Source: an uncultured bacterium
GTDB taxonomy: Bacteria > Bacillota > Clostridia > Lachnospirales > Lachnospiraceae
Length of the DNA: 64,000 nt
Assembly: GCA_947383005.1 (NCBI GenBank)
Contig: CANDBT010000008.1
Span: 1-64,000, forward strand
Direction of reading: 5' to 3'
Every line of letters starts with the position of its first letter. The stretch's first letter is position 1. Shown here in pieces: positions 18,561 to 27,252 of this stretch. Both the position numbers and the translations under genes were made by a program. The notes beneath the pieces are model-generated. The model had not been told where the DNA came from. It ran no database searches and was given only the letters and a program-made list of their open reading frames with translations.

Positions 18561-18684
18561 TTACTATTCATAGATCCCCTGTGAATGGTAATTTTTCCGG
18601 CTTTACCTATAACGGGTAAGGCGCGGAGCCAATAAAAAGCACGTTTTTGACCCTGGTACTTTTGCGGGTCGAAAGGTCAAAAAC
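18561..18684 (+). promoter_or_regulatory. Structured 5' leader of glyA (unidentified cis-regulatory RNA)
   Basis: Three hairpins follow the promoter. H1: TTACTATTCA (18561-18570) with TGAATGGTAA (18582-18591), then a short U-run, terminator-like. H2: TTACC/GGTAA (18603-18607/18615-18619) nested in GGCT/AGCC (18599-18602/18627-18630). H3: a perfect 10-bp stem GTTTTTGACC (18643-18652) with GGTCAAAAAC (18675-18684). The GACCC arm of H3 (18649-18653) can instead pair with GGGTC (18666-18670), so two structures exclude each other. This is what a riboswitch or attenuator would show, but I could not match it to the glycine, THF or ZTP classes. Confidence 0.45.
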
Positions 18685-18738
18685 CGATAAAATAAATCAC
18701 ACCAACAAAAGGCCAAGGAACACGGGAGGGAAACTGCT

Positions 18739-19983
18739 ATGGTAAATGAATTGATGAATCTTATCACGTCTTATGACCCGGAAGTAGGGAAGGCGATTGA
18801 GCAAGAAGCTGCACGGCAGCGCAGGAATCTGGAGCTGATTGCTTCGGAAAACATCGTATCCGAGCCGGTAATGATGGCTATGGGCACGGTGCTGACAAAT
18901 AAATATGCGGAAGGATACTCCGGCAAAAGGTATTATGGCGGATGTGAGTATGTGGACGTGGTGGAGACGATTGCCATTGAGCGTGCAAAAAAACTGTTCG
19001 GCTGCGATTATGCCAATGTGCAGCCTCATTCGGGTGCACAGGCCAATATGGCGGTATTCCTTGCGATGTTAAAGCCCGGGGATACGGTTATGGGAATGAA
19101 TTTAAATCATGGCGGTCATCTGACTCACGGAAGCCCGGTGAATTTTTCCGGCCTGTATTTTAACATTGTGCCTTATGGTGTGAATGATGAAGGATATATC
19201 GATTATGACGAGTTAGAACGGATTGCCGTGGAAGCAAAGCCCAAACTGATTGTGGCAGGCGCAAGCGCTTATGCCAGGACGATTGATTTTAAGCGCTTCA
19301 GAGAAGTCGCAGATAAGGTGGGAGCTTATTTGATGGTGGATATGGCTCATATTGCCGGCCTTGTGGCAGCGGGAGAGCATCCCAGTCCTATTCCTTATGC
19401 CCATGTGGTGACAACTACCACGCATAAGACCTTACGCGGACCAAGGGGCGGTATGATTTTGGCGAATCAGGAGGCGGCAGACCAGTTTAATTTCAACAAA
19501 GCGATTTTCCCAGGGACTCAGGGCGGCCCCTTGGAACATGTGATTGCCGCCAAAGCCGTATGTTTTGGGGAAGCGCTGAAGCCAGAATTTAAGATTTATC
19601 AGGCCCAGGTAAGGAAGAATGCGGCGGTTTTGGCAGATGCGTTGATTAATCAGGGCTTTAAGCTGCTGACAGGCGGTACGGATAATCATTTGATGCTGGT
19701 GGATTTGCGGGATATGGATGTGTCCGGCAAGGAATTGCAGAACCGGTGTGATGAGGTGTATATTACTCTTAATAAAAATTCTGTTCCCAATGATCCGCGG
19801 AAGCCGTTTGTCACTTCCGGTGTGCGGATCGGTACCCCGGCTGTTACCACCCGCGGCCTGACCGAGGAGGATATGCCAAAGATTGCTGAGTGTATTTGGC
19901 TTGCGGCAACGGACTTTGAAAACAAGGCAGATTATATTCGGGCAGAAGTAACAAAATTATGTGAAAAATATCCGATTTATTGA
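18739..19983 (+). CDS. glyA: Serine hydroxymethyltransferase
   Basis: PLP enzyme that converts serine and tetrahydrofolate to glycine and 5,10-methylene-THF. The 414 residues match the family along their length: [61 protein letters not shown], and the PLP lysine (about residue 230) in [15 protein letters not shown]-terminal [13 protein letters not shown] is also diagnostic. GGGAGG lies upstream of the ATG. It is monocistronic, with a consensus promoter, a long structured leader and an intrinsic terminator, so expression is likely controlled in the leader. Confidence 0.97.
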   Translation: MVNELMNLITSYDPEVGKAIEQEAARQRRNLELIASENIVSEPVMMAMGTVLTNKYAEGYSGKRYYGGCEYVDVVETIAIERAKKLFGCDYANVQPHSGAQANMAVFLAMLKPGDTVMGMNLNHGGHLTHGSPVNFSGLYFNIVPYGVNDEGYIDYDELERIAVEAKPKLIVAGASAYARTIDFKRFREVADKVGAYLMVDMAHIAGLVAAGEHPSPIPYAHVVTTTTHKTLRGPRGGMILANQEAADQFNFNKAIFPGTQGGPLEHVIAAKAVCFGEALKPEFKIYQAQVRKNAAVLADALINQGFKLLTGGTDNHLMLVDLRDMDVSGKELQNRCDEVYITLNKNSVPNDPRKPFVTSGVRIGTPAVTTRGLTEEDMPKIAECIWLAATDFENKADYIRAEVTKLCEKYPIY

Positions 19984-20011
19984 TTTGTTGGTAACGATAT
20001 ATACAAAAAAG

Positions 20012-20046
20012 AAAAACTCAAATTCCCGATGGGGATTTGAGTTTTT
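20012..20046 (+). terminator. Rho-independent terminator of glyA
   Basis: A 15-bp stem, AAAACTCAAATTCCC paired with GGGGATTTGAGTTTT (one G-T wobble), ends in a TTTTTT run, 30 bases after the glyA stop. Flanking A and T tracts make it likely to work in both directions. Confidence 0.85.
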
Positions 20047-20100
20047 TCATAATTAAGACATTATATTTTTATAAAGATAGTAGCATCTTTTCCGGGAAAA

Positions 20101-20109
20101 TGGTATACT
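20101..20109 (+). promoter_or_regulatory. Candidate extended -10 promoter of the sugar cassette
   Basis: TGGTATACT fits an extended -10 box (TGnTATAAT-like). No good -35 box is seen 17 bases upstream. It lies upstream of the hairpin element at 20173, so transcripts toward the cassette would run through that element. Confidence 0.35.
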
Positions 20110-20172
20110 GTCTGCGAGACGAACATGCTCCGGATCTATCATTGCCTTGTTTTATGACTGACCGGCAGGCGG

Positions 20173-20390
20173 CTAGTACTGCCTTGCGGAAATTCCGGTG
20201 AATTCGGCACTCGCTATTTCCGCCCTCTGCACGCCTGCAAAGCTAGACGTAGGCACCGCTACGTTGCTAAGCGCCAGTGGCGCTTGTTCAGCAAGGACCG
20301 GAACGGAGTGTAGAACGTCGCTTTGCAGACGCACAGATGACGAAAATATCAAGCGCTGTATTCACCATTATTTCCGCAATGCAGTACTAG
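20173..20390. repeat. Hairpin-forming MITE-like element, copy 1
   Basis: A 218-base non-coding element that begins CTAGTACTGCCTTGCGGAAA and ends with the near-perfect inverse of that sequence (20 of 21 outer positions match). The inverted similarity continues inward for about 70 bases to CTGCAAAGC/GCTTTGCAG, so the whole element can fold into one long arm. At its centre is the hairpin AAGCGCC-AGT-GGCGCTT (20269-20285) inside an outer TTGCT/AGCAA pair (20264-20268/20290-20294). A second copy lies at 29656-29897 with its interior in the opposite orientation. No reading frame is credible. It occupies most of the gap between glyA and the kinase gene. Ends share CTAG, possibly a target-site duplication. 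Confidence 0.75.
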
Positions 20391-20452
20391 TTATGGTATG
20401 AACGGTAATGAAGACGGTTTTAATTGGTTATAAAGATGAAAGGAACGGAAAT

Positions 20453-21523
20453 ATGGTAATCAGAGGAAGGGCCCCGCTGCGGATCAGTTTCGGCGGAGGC
20501 GGTACGGATGTGGCGCCGTTTTGCGTGGAGCAGGGTGGGGCAATTATTGGCAGTACGATTAATAAATATGCGTATTGTTCTATTGTCCCGCGGAAAGATG
20601 ATCAGATTATTGTTCATTCTCTGGATTTTGATATGACGGTGAAATACAATACGAGGGAGAATTATGTCTATGACGGCAGGCTTGATCTGGTGACGGCGGC
20701 GCTTAAAGCGATGAAAATCAAGCAGGGCTGCGAGGTGTATTTACAGTGTGACGCGCCTCCGGGATCAGGGCTTGGCACGTCATCCACAGTGATGGTGGCG
20801 CTGCTGATTGCTATGGCCAGATGGAAAGGCGTGGAGATGGATGCATACCACCTGGCTGATTTGGCTTATCAGGTGGAACGGGAAGATTTGGGAATCGAGG
20901 GAGGATATCAGGATCAGTATGCTGCCGCTTTCGGCGGATTTAATTTTATCGAGTTTTATGGGCGGAATAATGTGGTAGTGAATCCGCTTCGCATAAAAAA
21001 AGATATCCTTAATGAACTGCAGTACAATTTGCTTCTCTGTTATACGGGCAATATCCATGTGTCCGCCAATATTATCAAAGACCAGGTCAGAAATTATGAG
21101 AAAAAAGACTCGTTTGATGCCATGTGTGAGGTGAAGGCATTGGCCTATGCCATTAAAGACCAGCTTTTAAAAGGGAATCTTAACGGTTTTGGAAAGCTTT
21201 TGGACTATGGGTGGCAGAGCAAGAAGAGGATGAGTGATAAGATCAGCAACTGTCAGATTGATGAGTTGTACGAGGAAGCGATAAAGGCGGGGGCTTTGGG
21301 AGGAAAGCTTTTGGGAGCCGGTGGGGGCGGATATCTTCTTATGTATTGTCCTTATAATGTCAAACATAAGGTGGCTGCCCGAATGGAAGCGGCAGGAGGT
21401 CAGCTTACCGATTGGAATTTTGAATTGAGGAGTGCCCAGGCGTGGATAGCTGATGAGACCAGGTGGGATTATGACCAGGTGGATGTGCATATGCCCAACG
21501 GGGATTACCGGTTTCATTTGTGA
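20453..21523 (+). CDS. GHMP kinase, D-glycero-D-manno-heptose 7-phosphate kinase-like
   Basis: GHMP-superfamily sugar kinase (356 residues), closest in pattern to HddA, which phosphorylates D-glycero-alpha-D-manno-heptose 7-phosphate at C1. Motif 1 is GRAPLRISFGGGGTDV at residues 4-19, motif 2 the ATP loop PPGSGLGTSSTVMVAL near 105, motif 3 GALGGKLLGAGGGGYLLM near 283. I chose the ATG at 20453 because it gives the family N-terminus and has AAAGGAACGG upstream; the frame is open back to 20408. The next gene is a phosphoheptose isomerase, supporting a heptose substrate. No nucleotidyltransferase for the heptose is in the window. It sits directly inside the left hairpin element. Confidence 0.85.
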   Translation: MVIRGRAPLRISFGGGGTDVAPFCVEQGGAIIGSTINKYAYCSIVPRKDDQIIVHSLDFDMTVKYNTRENYVYDGRLDLVTAALKAMKIKQGCEVYLQCDAPPGSGLGTSSTVMVALLIAMARWKGVEMDAYHLADLAYQVEREDLGIEGGYQDQYAAAFGGFNFIEFYGRNNVVVNPLRIKKDILNELQYNLLLCYTGNIHVSANIIKDQVRNYEKKDSFDAMCEVKALAYAIKDQLLKGNLNGFGKLLDYGWQSKKRMSDKISNCQIDELYEEAIKAGALGGKLLGAGGGGYLLMYCPYNVKHKVAARMEAAGGQLTDWNFELRSAQAWIADETRWDYDQVDVHMPNGDYRFHL

Positions 21524-21549
21524 CAGAGAATAAAGCAGGAGAAAAGCTT

Positions 21550-22194
21550 ATGTTTAATCAGAAGCAGGAACAGGTTCTGCAGGAGTTGATGGAGCGTTAC
21601 CCGGCTCTTAAAACGGTTCGTGAAACGATTATTGATGCTTATCGGATATTGGAGAATTGCTATTCCCGTGGCGGTAAGGTATTGATTGCGGGAAATGGGG
21701 GAAGCTGTGCAGATGCCGAGCATATTGTCGGAGAATTGATGAAAGGATTCAAAGCGCGCCGGATACTTCCCGAAGAACTTCGGGATCGTCTTAAACGGGA
21801 AGATGCAAAAAATGGAGATAAGCTGGCGGATGGGCTGCAGGGCAGTCTGCAGGCGATTGCGCTGAATGGCCATCCCGGGTTGTCTACTGCTTTTGCCAAT
21901 GATGTGGATGCGGATATGGTCTATGCGCAGCAGGTATGCGGCTATGGCGCCGCAGGAGACGTGTTTTTGGGCATTTCTACTTCTGGAAATGCCCAAAATG
22001 TAGATTATGCGGTGACTGTGGCAAAGGCCAAGGATCTGAAAGTTATTGGCTTGACGGGAAGGGACGGAGGCCGATTGGGAAAACGGGCAGACGTGGCGAT
22101 TATTGTGCCGGAGGAGGAGACATTCAAAATCCAGGAACTTCATTTACCGGTGTACCATGCACTTTGCCTGCTTCTGGAAGCGCACTTTTTCTAA
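21550..22194 (+). CDS. gmhA: Phosphoheptose isomerase-like SIS-domain protein
   Basis: 214-residue SIS-fold isomerase that converts sedoheptulose 7-phosphate to D-glycero-D-manno-heptose 7-phosphate in the GmhA family. Key motifs are GNGGSCADAEHIVGELMKGF near residue 48, ALNGHPGLSTAFANDVDADMVYAQQV near 107 and GISTSGNAQNV near 142, all well kept. I prefer the ATG at 21550 with GGAGAAAAG upstream; a GTG at 21520 overlapping the kinase stop is the alternative. With the upstream kinase it makes heptose 1,7-bisphosphate; the phosphatase GmhB is not next to it. Confidence 0.88.
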   Translation: MFNQKQEQVLQELMERYPALKTVRETIIDAYRILENCYSRGGKVLIAGNGGSCADAEHIVGELMKGFKARRILPEELRDRLKREDAKNGDKLADGLQGSLQAIALNGHPGLSTAFANDVDADMVYAQQVCGYGAAGDVFLGISTSGNAQNVDYAVTVAKAKDLKVIGLTGRDGGRLGKRADVAIIVPEEETFKIQELHLPVYHALCLLLEAHFF

Positions 22195-22226
22195 ATCGAT
22201 TGGCTTGTTTGGTTACAGGAGGAGAT

Positions 22227-23009
22227 ATGATAGACCATACCTTTGCTATTTGTGCATATCAGGATTCCCCTTATCTGGAAACCTGTATTCGGTCATTGAA
22301 GCGGCAGACGGCGCCGGCGAGAATTATTTTGTGTACATCTACCCCTACTCCGTTCATTCGTGGAATGGCAGAAAAATACCGGCTTCCTTATTATGTACGG
22401 AACAGAAAAAGCGATATCCAGGAAGATTGGAATTTTGCCTGTGAGATGGCAGGGACCCGCTTGGTTACGATTGCCCATCAGGATGACTATTATCATCGGG
22501 ATTATGCCAGGACAGTGCAGCAGTACTGGGGAAAATATCCGGATACAACGATTTTCACAACAAACTGTATGATTATTAAAGAAGGGAAAGCCAGGCGTTT
22601 GGGACTTGTTTCTCTGGTGAAAAGCCTGCTTCGTTTTCCGTTGCGTTTTCATCATTTGGCCCACTATACCATATTAAAACGGGCAGCGCTTATCTGGGGA
22701 AATCCGATTATCTGCCCGTCTTGTACTTATGACTTGGAAGCGCTGGGACGGCCTTTGTTCCGCTCCGTTTTTAAATATGTGCTGGATTGGGATACGATGT
22801 GGGCGCTGGCGGGAAAGCCGGGAAGGCTGATATGTATAGAAAAGCCCCTGATAGGATATCGAATACATGAAGGCGCGACAACAAAGGCTTTTATAGAAAA
22901 TAACCGGCGTTCAAAAGAGGAGTTTGCCATGTATCGGAAGATATGGCCGGATTGGATGGCAAAATGGCTGATGGTGCTTTACCGGAAAGCCTATGGGGCT
23001 TACGATTAG
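22227..23009 (+). CDS. Family 2 glycosyltransferase
   Basis: A 260-residue GT-A fold glycosyltransferase. The N-terminus HTFAICAYQDSPYLETCIRSLKRQTAPARIILCTSTPT is the nucleotide-sugar binding start of GT2 enzymes, and VTIAHQDDYYHRDYA around residue 80 carries the DxD-like acidic motif for the metal. C-terminal basic segments (KWLMVLYRKAYGAYD) may touch the membrane. GGAGGAG precedes the ATG at 22227; the frame extends upstream across gmhA but that part is a shadow. It probably adds a sugar made by this cassette to a lipid-linked or wall glycan. Donor and acceptor unknown. Confidence 0.8.
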   Translation: MIDHTFAICAYQDSPYLETCIRSLKRQTAPARIILCTSTPTPFIRGMAEKYRLPYYVRNRKSDIQEDWNFACEMAGTRLVTIAHQDDYYHRDYARTVQQYWGKYPDTTIFTTNCMIIKEGKARRLGLVSLVKSLLRFPLRFHHLAHYTILKRAALIWGNPIICPSCTYDLEALGRPLFRSVFKYVLDWDTMWALAGKPGRLICIEKPLIGYRIHEGATTKAFIENNRRSKEEFAMYRKIWPDWMAKWLMVLYRKAYGAYD

Positions 23010-23022
23010 AATGGAGGAAAAA

Positions 23023-24906
23023 ATGAATGAAAAAGTACAATCCATATACGGCTCCAGTGATTTGAGGGAGAGCAGACCTTTGCAGCGCTGGCAGATGGCA
23101 GGATGGTGGAAAGGCGATTTGCTGGTGGCGCTTCTGTTGCTTGGCTTTGCATTCTGGATTAACAGAGATGTGGAGCTGAAAGGCTTGTATATGGATGATT
23201 TGTATCTCTGGTCTTGCTATGGGGAACAATCTTTTTGGGAATATGTATTCCCGGTGGGAAGCACCAGGTTCCGTTTTCTGTTCTATCTGGCAGCTTGGTT
23301 GGAATTGGGAATTATCGGCCCTCATGTACAATGGATTGTGCCGATAAATATTTTGCTTAACACAGGCATTGCTTATACGTTGTACCGGATAGGAAGATCA
23401 TACAGCCATTCTCTTTATGTGGGAGCGTTGTGCGGTTTTGCTTTTTTGGCTTCCCGGATGTCTTATTACCAGATTGGCCAGCTTTATGGATTGATGGAAA
23501 CGATGGCGATGTGGATGGCCATAGGCATATTGTATTTTTTGTGCGAATTTATGAATGATCGGGGAGGGAAAGATCACCAACGGTTTTGGCTTGCCTGTGG
23601 CCTGTATGGGGGAGTGTGTTTTGTTCATGAGCGATATATGGTGCTTCTTCCGTTGTTTTTTTTAGTGCTTTTGTGCCGCAGAATAAAAAATATCCGCTTA
23701 TGGTCCGTACCAGCGGGAGTTTTTGCGCTGGTGCAGTTGATTCGTTTTGCTTTTATCGGCAGCATTATGCCTGCAGGTACAGGACGCACTCAGGTAATGG
23801 AAACTTTTACATGGAGCGGAGCGCTTCGGTATGCGTGCAGTCAGGTGGCTTATCTTTTCGGCATTAACGCAGGGCCGGAGCATTTGAATGGTCAGAATTT
23901 CCGTATGGCTCCTTTGTGGGTGACACTTTTGGTTATTGTAGCGGATTTAGCTTTGCTGGCTGTAATTTTATCTTTTCTGGGCAAGCTGGTTCAGGAGAGG
24001 AAGCATTGCAGCCAATATTTTTATACCTCGTTGCTGTTTGCCGGGTTTATTGCCGGTTGTATTGTCTGTTCGAGCGTGACAATCCGGGTAGAGATGCGTT
24101 GGGTTTACGTGTCTTATGCGGCATTGCTGCTGTTTCTTTCCTGGTTATATGGAGCATTGACGGATAAGATGCGGGAAAAGGGAACCTGGATGCAGATGGT
24201 GTCTTATGTGGTTATGCTGACTGTTTATGTGGCGCTTATGCTGCCGGTGGAGCTTCACTATCGGAAAATGTATCCCAATCTCTATTTTTGGCCCGATCAG
24301 CATTGGTATAATTCTCTGGCGGAGGAGACTTACGGGACTTATGGGGAAAGTATCTTTGGCCGGACGATTTATCTGGTAGGAAACCAATACGAGATGAGTG
24401 ATTTTACGGCAGAGACGTTTTTTAAGGTATTTGACAGGAAAAGGGAAGCAGAGGGTACAAAAATTGTCCATGTAGAGGACATTCGTCAGATTGGTTTGGT
24501 TACTGATAAAATGCTGGTACTGCAGGAGGAACCCAAATACCATCGGTTCCAGGATATCACCCAGGCAGTGAGGACATTGAAATGCCGGGGAATTTACGGA
24601 TATTATGAGGATGGATGGATGGATGAACAGGCAAAGATACAAGTGATGGCCGGGGAAAGCGGTGTGATCAATATGGAATTTTATTATCCCGGTGAGGTCA
24701 GCCAGGATCAGTGGCTGATGGTTTATGTGAATGAAGAGCCTTATATTTATCTGGAAATGGAACAGAATCAGATGAGTACGGCAGTAAAGGTGGAGCCATA
24801 TGAGACGGTAATGCTGGAATTCAACGCGAATTTTTATGTGCCAGATGCCCAGGAGCAGCGGGGAGAAAAGCGGCTGGCTATGATTTTAAATTTAACGGCA
24901 GATTAA
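23023..24906 (+). CDS. Large polytopic membrane protein, GT-C glycosyltransferase-like
   Basis: A 627-residue protein with about 10-12 transmembrane helices in residues 25-415 and a soluble C-terminal domain of about 200 residues. After the first helix (LLVALLLLGFAFWI) comes ELKGLYMDDLYLW, an acidic motif in the first outer loop like that of GT-C enzymes that use polyprenyl-phosphate sugars. The C-terminal part (from about residue 420) has beta-strand character and no recognised domain. Start chosen at 23023, with GGAGG five bases away. It is followed after 15 bases by a second membrane protein of similar layout. A GT-C role (transferring sugar outside the membrane) is inference; a polymerase or ligase is possible. 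Confidence 0.5.
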   Translation: MNEKVQSIYGSSDLRESRPLQRWQMAGWWKGDLLVALLLLGFAFWINRDVELKGLYMDDLYLWSCYGEQSFWEYVFPVGSTRFRFLFYLAAWLELGIIGPHVQWIVPINILLNTGIAYTLYRIGRSYSHSLYVGALCGFAFLASRMSYYQIGQLYGLMETMAMWMAIGILYFLCEFMNDRGGKDHQRFWLACGLYGGVCFVHERYMVLLPLFFLVLLCRRIKNIRLWSVPAGVFALVQLIRFAFIGSIMPAGTGRTQVMETFTWSGALRYACSQVAYLFGINAGPEHLNGQNFRMAPLWVTLLVIVADLALLAVILSFLGKLVQERKHCSQYFYTSLLFAGFIAGCIVCSSVTIRVEMRWVYVSYAALLLFLSWLYGALTDKMREKGTWMQMVSYVVMLTVYVALMLPVELHYRKMYPNLYFWPDQHWYNSLAEETYGTYGESIFGRTIYLVGNQYEMSDFTAETFFKVFDRKREAEGTKIVHVEDIRQIGLVTDKMLVLQEEPKYHRFQDITQAVRTLKCRGIYGYYEDGWMDEQAKIQVMAGESGVINMEFYYPGEVSQDQWLMVYVNEEPYIYLEMEQNQMSTAVKVEPYETVMLEFNANFYVPDAQEQRGEKRLAMILNLTAD

Positions 24907-24921
24907 GGGAGAAGGAATAGA

Positions 24922-26406
24922 ATGAAACAAAAAGGGCTGATTTATACCGTGATTCCTTTGATTGGGACAATTTTATGCCTTTGGTATATTAAGGAAGCAA
25001 CTTGTGATATTGTATATTCAGATTATATCCGCATTGTCAACAAGTATCTTCCGGATGTGTGGAAGGCGGAGAATTTTTTCCGTCCGGATGTGCTGACCCG
25101 AATTCCTGTATATTACCTGGTACGTGCTTTTAATGTGAGATTTTTTAACTACAGTACTACTTTTGAGATGGGACTTGGTGTTTTGGGCCTGGGGCTTTCA
25201 GCTCTGGTATTAAGTTGGTATTGTGCGGAAAAAAAAGTCGGTATAATCTGGTATGCTTTCTTCATGTTTTTGCTGTTTGGGCTGGATAAATGGGAGATGC
25301 TTATTAATGGCACAGGGTGGGCGCATTTTCTGGCTTTTGCCTGTTTTTACTATCATTATCTGGTATTTGATCGGGTATTGTACGGAAGAGAAAAACGTTT
25401 TGACCGGATTCTGTTGCTGGTCATGCCCCCGGTGATTACACTGGCTATCGCGGGACCATATTGTGCGGTTTATTCCGTGGTGATGGTGTTGTCTTATGGT
25501 TTTGCCTGGATAAAAGGGCAGGGAGAGAGGAAACAGACTTTATTGGATCGGCGCTTCTGCCTGTTGGGGATAATTACGGTGGTGATCCCGTTGCTGCTAT
25601 ATATGTGGAGTGATTCCTATGCGATTGAAGATCATGATGGGGCGGTAAAAATCGGCTTATGGGCGATGCTGGGACAGAATCCCATGTTTTTCCCCCGGTT
25701 TTTATTAAAATCTTTGGCCTCTATGGTGGTAGGGGGGGAAACACTTACACAGTGGATGGAAAATGGGATACTGACTGACGGGAGCGTGTACCTGATGGGG
25801 GTATTTCTGGCTGGCGCTTATCTGCTGTCGTTTTTCTTCCAGATAAGAGATAAGCTTTACGAAGAAACCCTGCTTCCATTGATGCTGCTGTTTGCCGGTA
25901 TGGGAAATCACGGGATTATTTTGATTTCTCGCTATATATTTGCCCGGGAGGATTATGGCATGAGTTCCCGGTATGCGCTGCAGTACCAGGCCGGGGTGTT
26001 GGGCATTGTGCTGACCTTTGCATTGATTGAGAAAAAAATCCGCGGGAAGAAAAAAGCGGCAAATGAGGCGGCGGGCAGGCTGGCAAGCCGCCCTCTGGAA
26101 AGCCGCCTTTCGGAAAGTCGGAAGGAAATATATTCGGTTATAGCCGAACGGATACTGATGCTTGCGGTATGCCTGGTGTTGTTTATTGGCCATGGTTATA
26201 CGGATTATATTGAGATACGTAAGGCGCCTTACCGTGAAGCGTATGGAGAGCATATTGCGGAAGTGGCTTTGCAATATGAGATAACGGATGACGATACGTT
26301 GAGAGAGACGTTTGATTACCGGGAAGGGCGGAAGGAAAGCGCGGCAGATGTACGCCGGGCTTTGGGAATATTGAAAGAGCATGGTTGGAATGTATTTGGC
26401 CGGTAA
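24922..26406 (+). CDS. Polytopic membrane protein of unknown function
   Basis: 494 residues with about 11 transmembrane helices. The N-terminal helix (LIYTVIPLIGTILCLWYI) is followed by an outer loop with DIVYSDYIRIVNKYL, a possible counterpart of the acidic loop of GT-C enzymes. A Lys/Arg/Ser-rich loop with KEIYSVIAERI lies near 400, and the last 80 residues after the final helix are charged. I recognise no family for certain. It lies between another large membrane protein and rfbF in a tight same-strand run, so a part in export or polymerisation of the surface sugar is likely. AAGGGAGAAGGAAT precedes the ATG. Confidence 0.5.
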   Translation: MKQKGLIYTVIPLIGTILCLWYIKEATCDIVYSDYIRIVNKYLPDVWKAENFFRPDVLTRIPVYYLVRAFNVRFFNYSTTFEMGLGVLGLGLSALVLSWYCAEKKVGIIWYAFFMFLLFGLDKWEMLINGTGWAHFLAFACFYYHYLVFDRVLYGREKRFDRILLLVMPPVITLAIAGPYCAVYSVVMVLSYGFAWIKGQGERKQTLLDRRFCLLGIITVVIPLLLYMWSDSYAIEDHDGAVKIGLWAMLGQNPMFFPRFLLKSLASMVVGGETLTQWMENGILTDGSVYLMGVFLAGAYLLSFFFQIRDKLYEETLLPLMLLFAGMGNHGIILISRYIFAREDYGMSSRYALQYQAGVLGIVLTFALIEKKIRGKKKAANEAAGRLASRPLESRLSESRKEIYSVIAERILMLAVCLVLFIGHGYTDYIEIRKAPYREAYGEHIAEVALQYEITDDDTLRETFDYREGRKESAADVRRALGILKEHGWNVFGR

Positions 26407-26470
26407 ATTGGCGGGAACTGCCGGCTGTCTGAGGGAACAAAAGAACAGCAAAGAACGAAAGGAAAGGAAT

Positions 26471-27244
26471 ATGAAAGTAGTAATTCTGGCCGGAGGATTG
26501 GGAACAAGAATCAGTGAAGAAAGCCATCTGAAGCCAAAGCCGATGATTGAGATTGGCGGAAGGCCGATTTTGTGGCATATTATGAAATATTATTCGGAAT
26601 TTGGGCTTCATGATTTTATTATTTGTCTTGGCTATAAGCAATATGTGGTAAAGGAGTTTTTTGCCGATTATTTTTTGCATATGTCAGATGTAACTTTTGA
26701 TTTGGCTAAGAATACCATGGAAGTTCACAACAATTATTCGGAACCATGGAAAGTGACACTGGTAGATACAGGGCTGCATACTATGACCGGAGGCAGGATA
26801 AAGAGAATTCGCCCTTATGTCGGTGAGGAAACGTTTATGCTTACTTACGGAGATGCTGTTTGTACGGTAGATCTGGATGCACTGGCAAAGTTTCATGAAA
26901 ATCATGGAAGAACGGCTACTATCACTACTGTGAATATCGGTCAGCAGAAAGGTGTGCTGGAAATCGGCAGCGATAACGTGATTCGTTCATTCAGGGAAAA
27001 ATCCAATATGGACGGTGCGGTGATTAACGGCGGTTTTATGGTGCTGAATCCGCAGATTTTTGATTATCTGGAGGATGATACGACTGTGTTTGAGCAAGAT
27101 CCGATGAGCCGTTTGGTGGCAGAAGGCCAGTTGATGTCTTTTTTCCATGACGGGTTTTGGCAATGTATGGATACACAGAGAGAAATGCAAAAGCTGGAAA
27201 AATTATGGCAGTCCGGGGAAGCTCCTTGGAAAATCTGGAAATAG
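26471..27244 (+). CDS. rfbF: Glucose-1-phosphate cytidylyltransferase
   Basis: Makes CDP-glucose from CTP and glucose 1-phosphate (257 residues). The nucleotide-binding start is KVVILAGGLGTRISEESHLKPKPMIEIGGRPILWHIMK, where GTRISEES with PKPMIEIG and the following HIMKYYSEFG are specific for the RfbF/DdhA group. Further conserved stretches are MLTYGDAVCTVDL and GGFMVLNP near 190, and MDTQREMQKLE near the end. I start at 26471, with GGAAAGGAAT upstream; the frame is open earlier but overlaps the preceding gene. It is the first of three linked genes for CDP-3,6-dideoxyhexose synthesis. Confidence 0.95.
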   Translation: MKVVILAGGLGTRISEESHLKPKPMIEIGGRPILWHIMKYYSEFGLHDFIICLGYKQYVVKEFFADYFLHMSDVTFDLAKNTMEVHNNYSEPWKVTLVDTGLHTMTGGRIKRIRPYVGEETFMLTYGDAVCTVDLDALAKFHENHGRTATITTVNIGQQKGVLEIGSDNVIRSFREKSNMDGAVINGGFMVLNPQIFDYLEDDTTVFEQDPMSRLVAEGQLMSFFHDGFWQCMDTQREMQKLEKLWQSGEAPWKIWK

Positions 27245-27252
27245 GGGGAATT

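Noticed and set aside
18561-18684. Glycine, THF or ZTP riboswitch, or T-box
   Set aside because: I could not find the conserved cores of these classes as I know them; left as an unidentified leader.
20198-20401. Short frames inside the two hairpin elements (20198-20401, 29653-29866)
   Set aside because: They arise from the element sequence, differ between copies and have no ribosome sites.
21936-22226. N-terminal extension of the glycosyltransferase over gmhA
   Set aside because: The upstream part is a shadow of gmhA; the ATG at 22227 has GGAGGAG and gives the normal family start.
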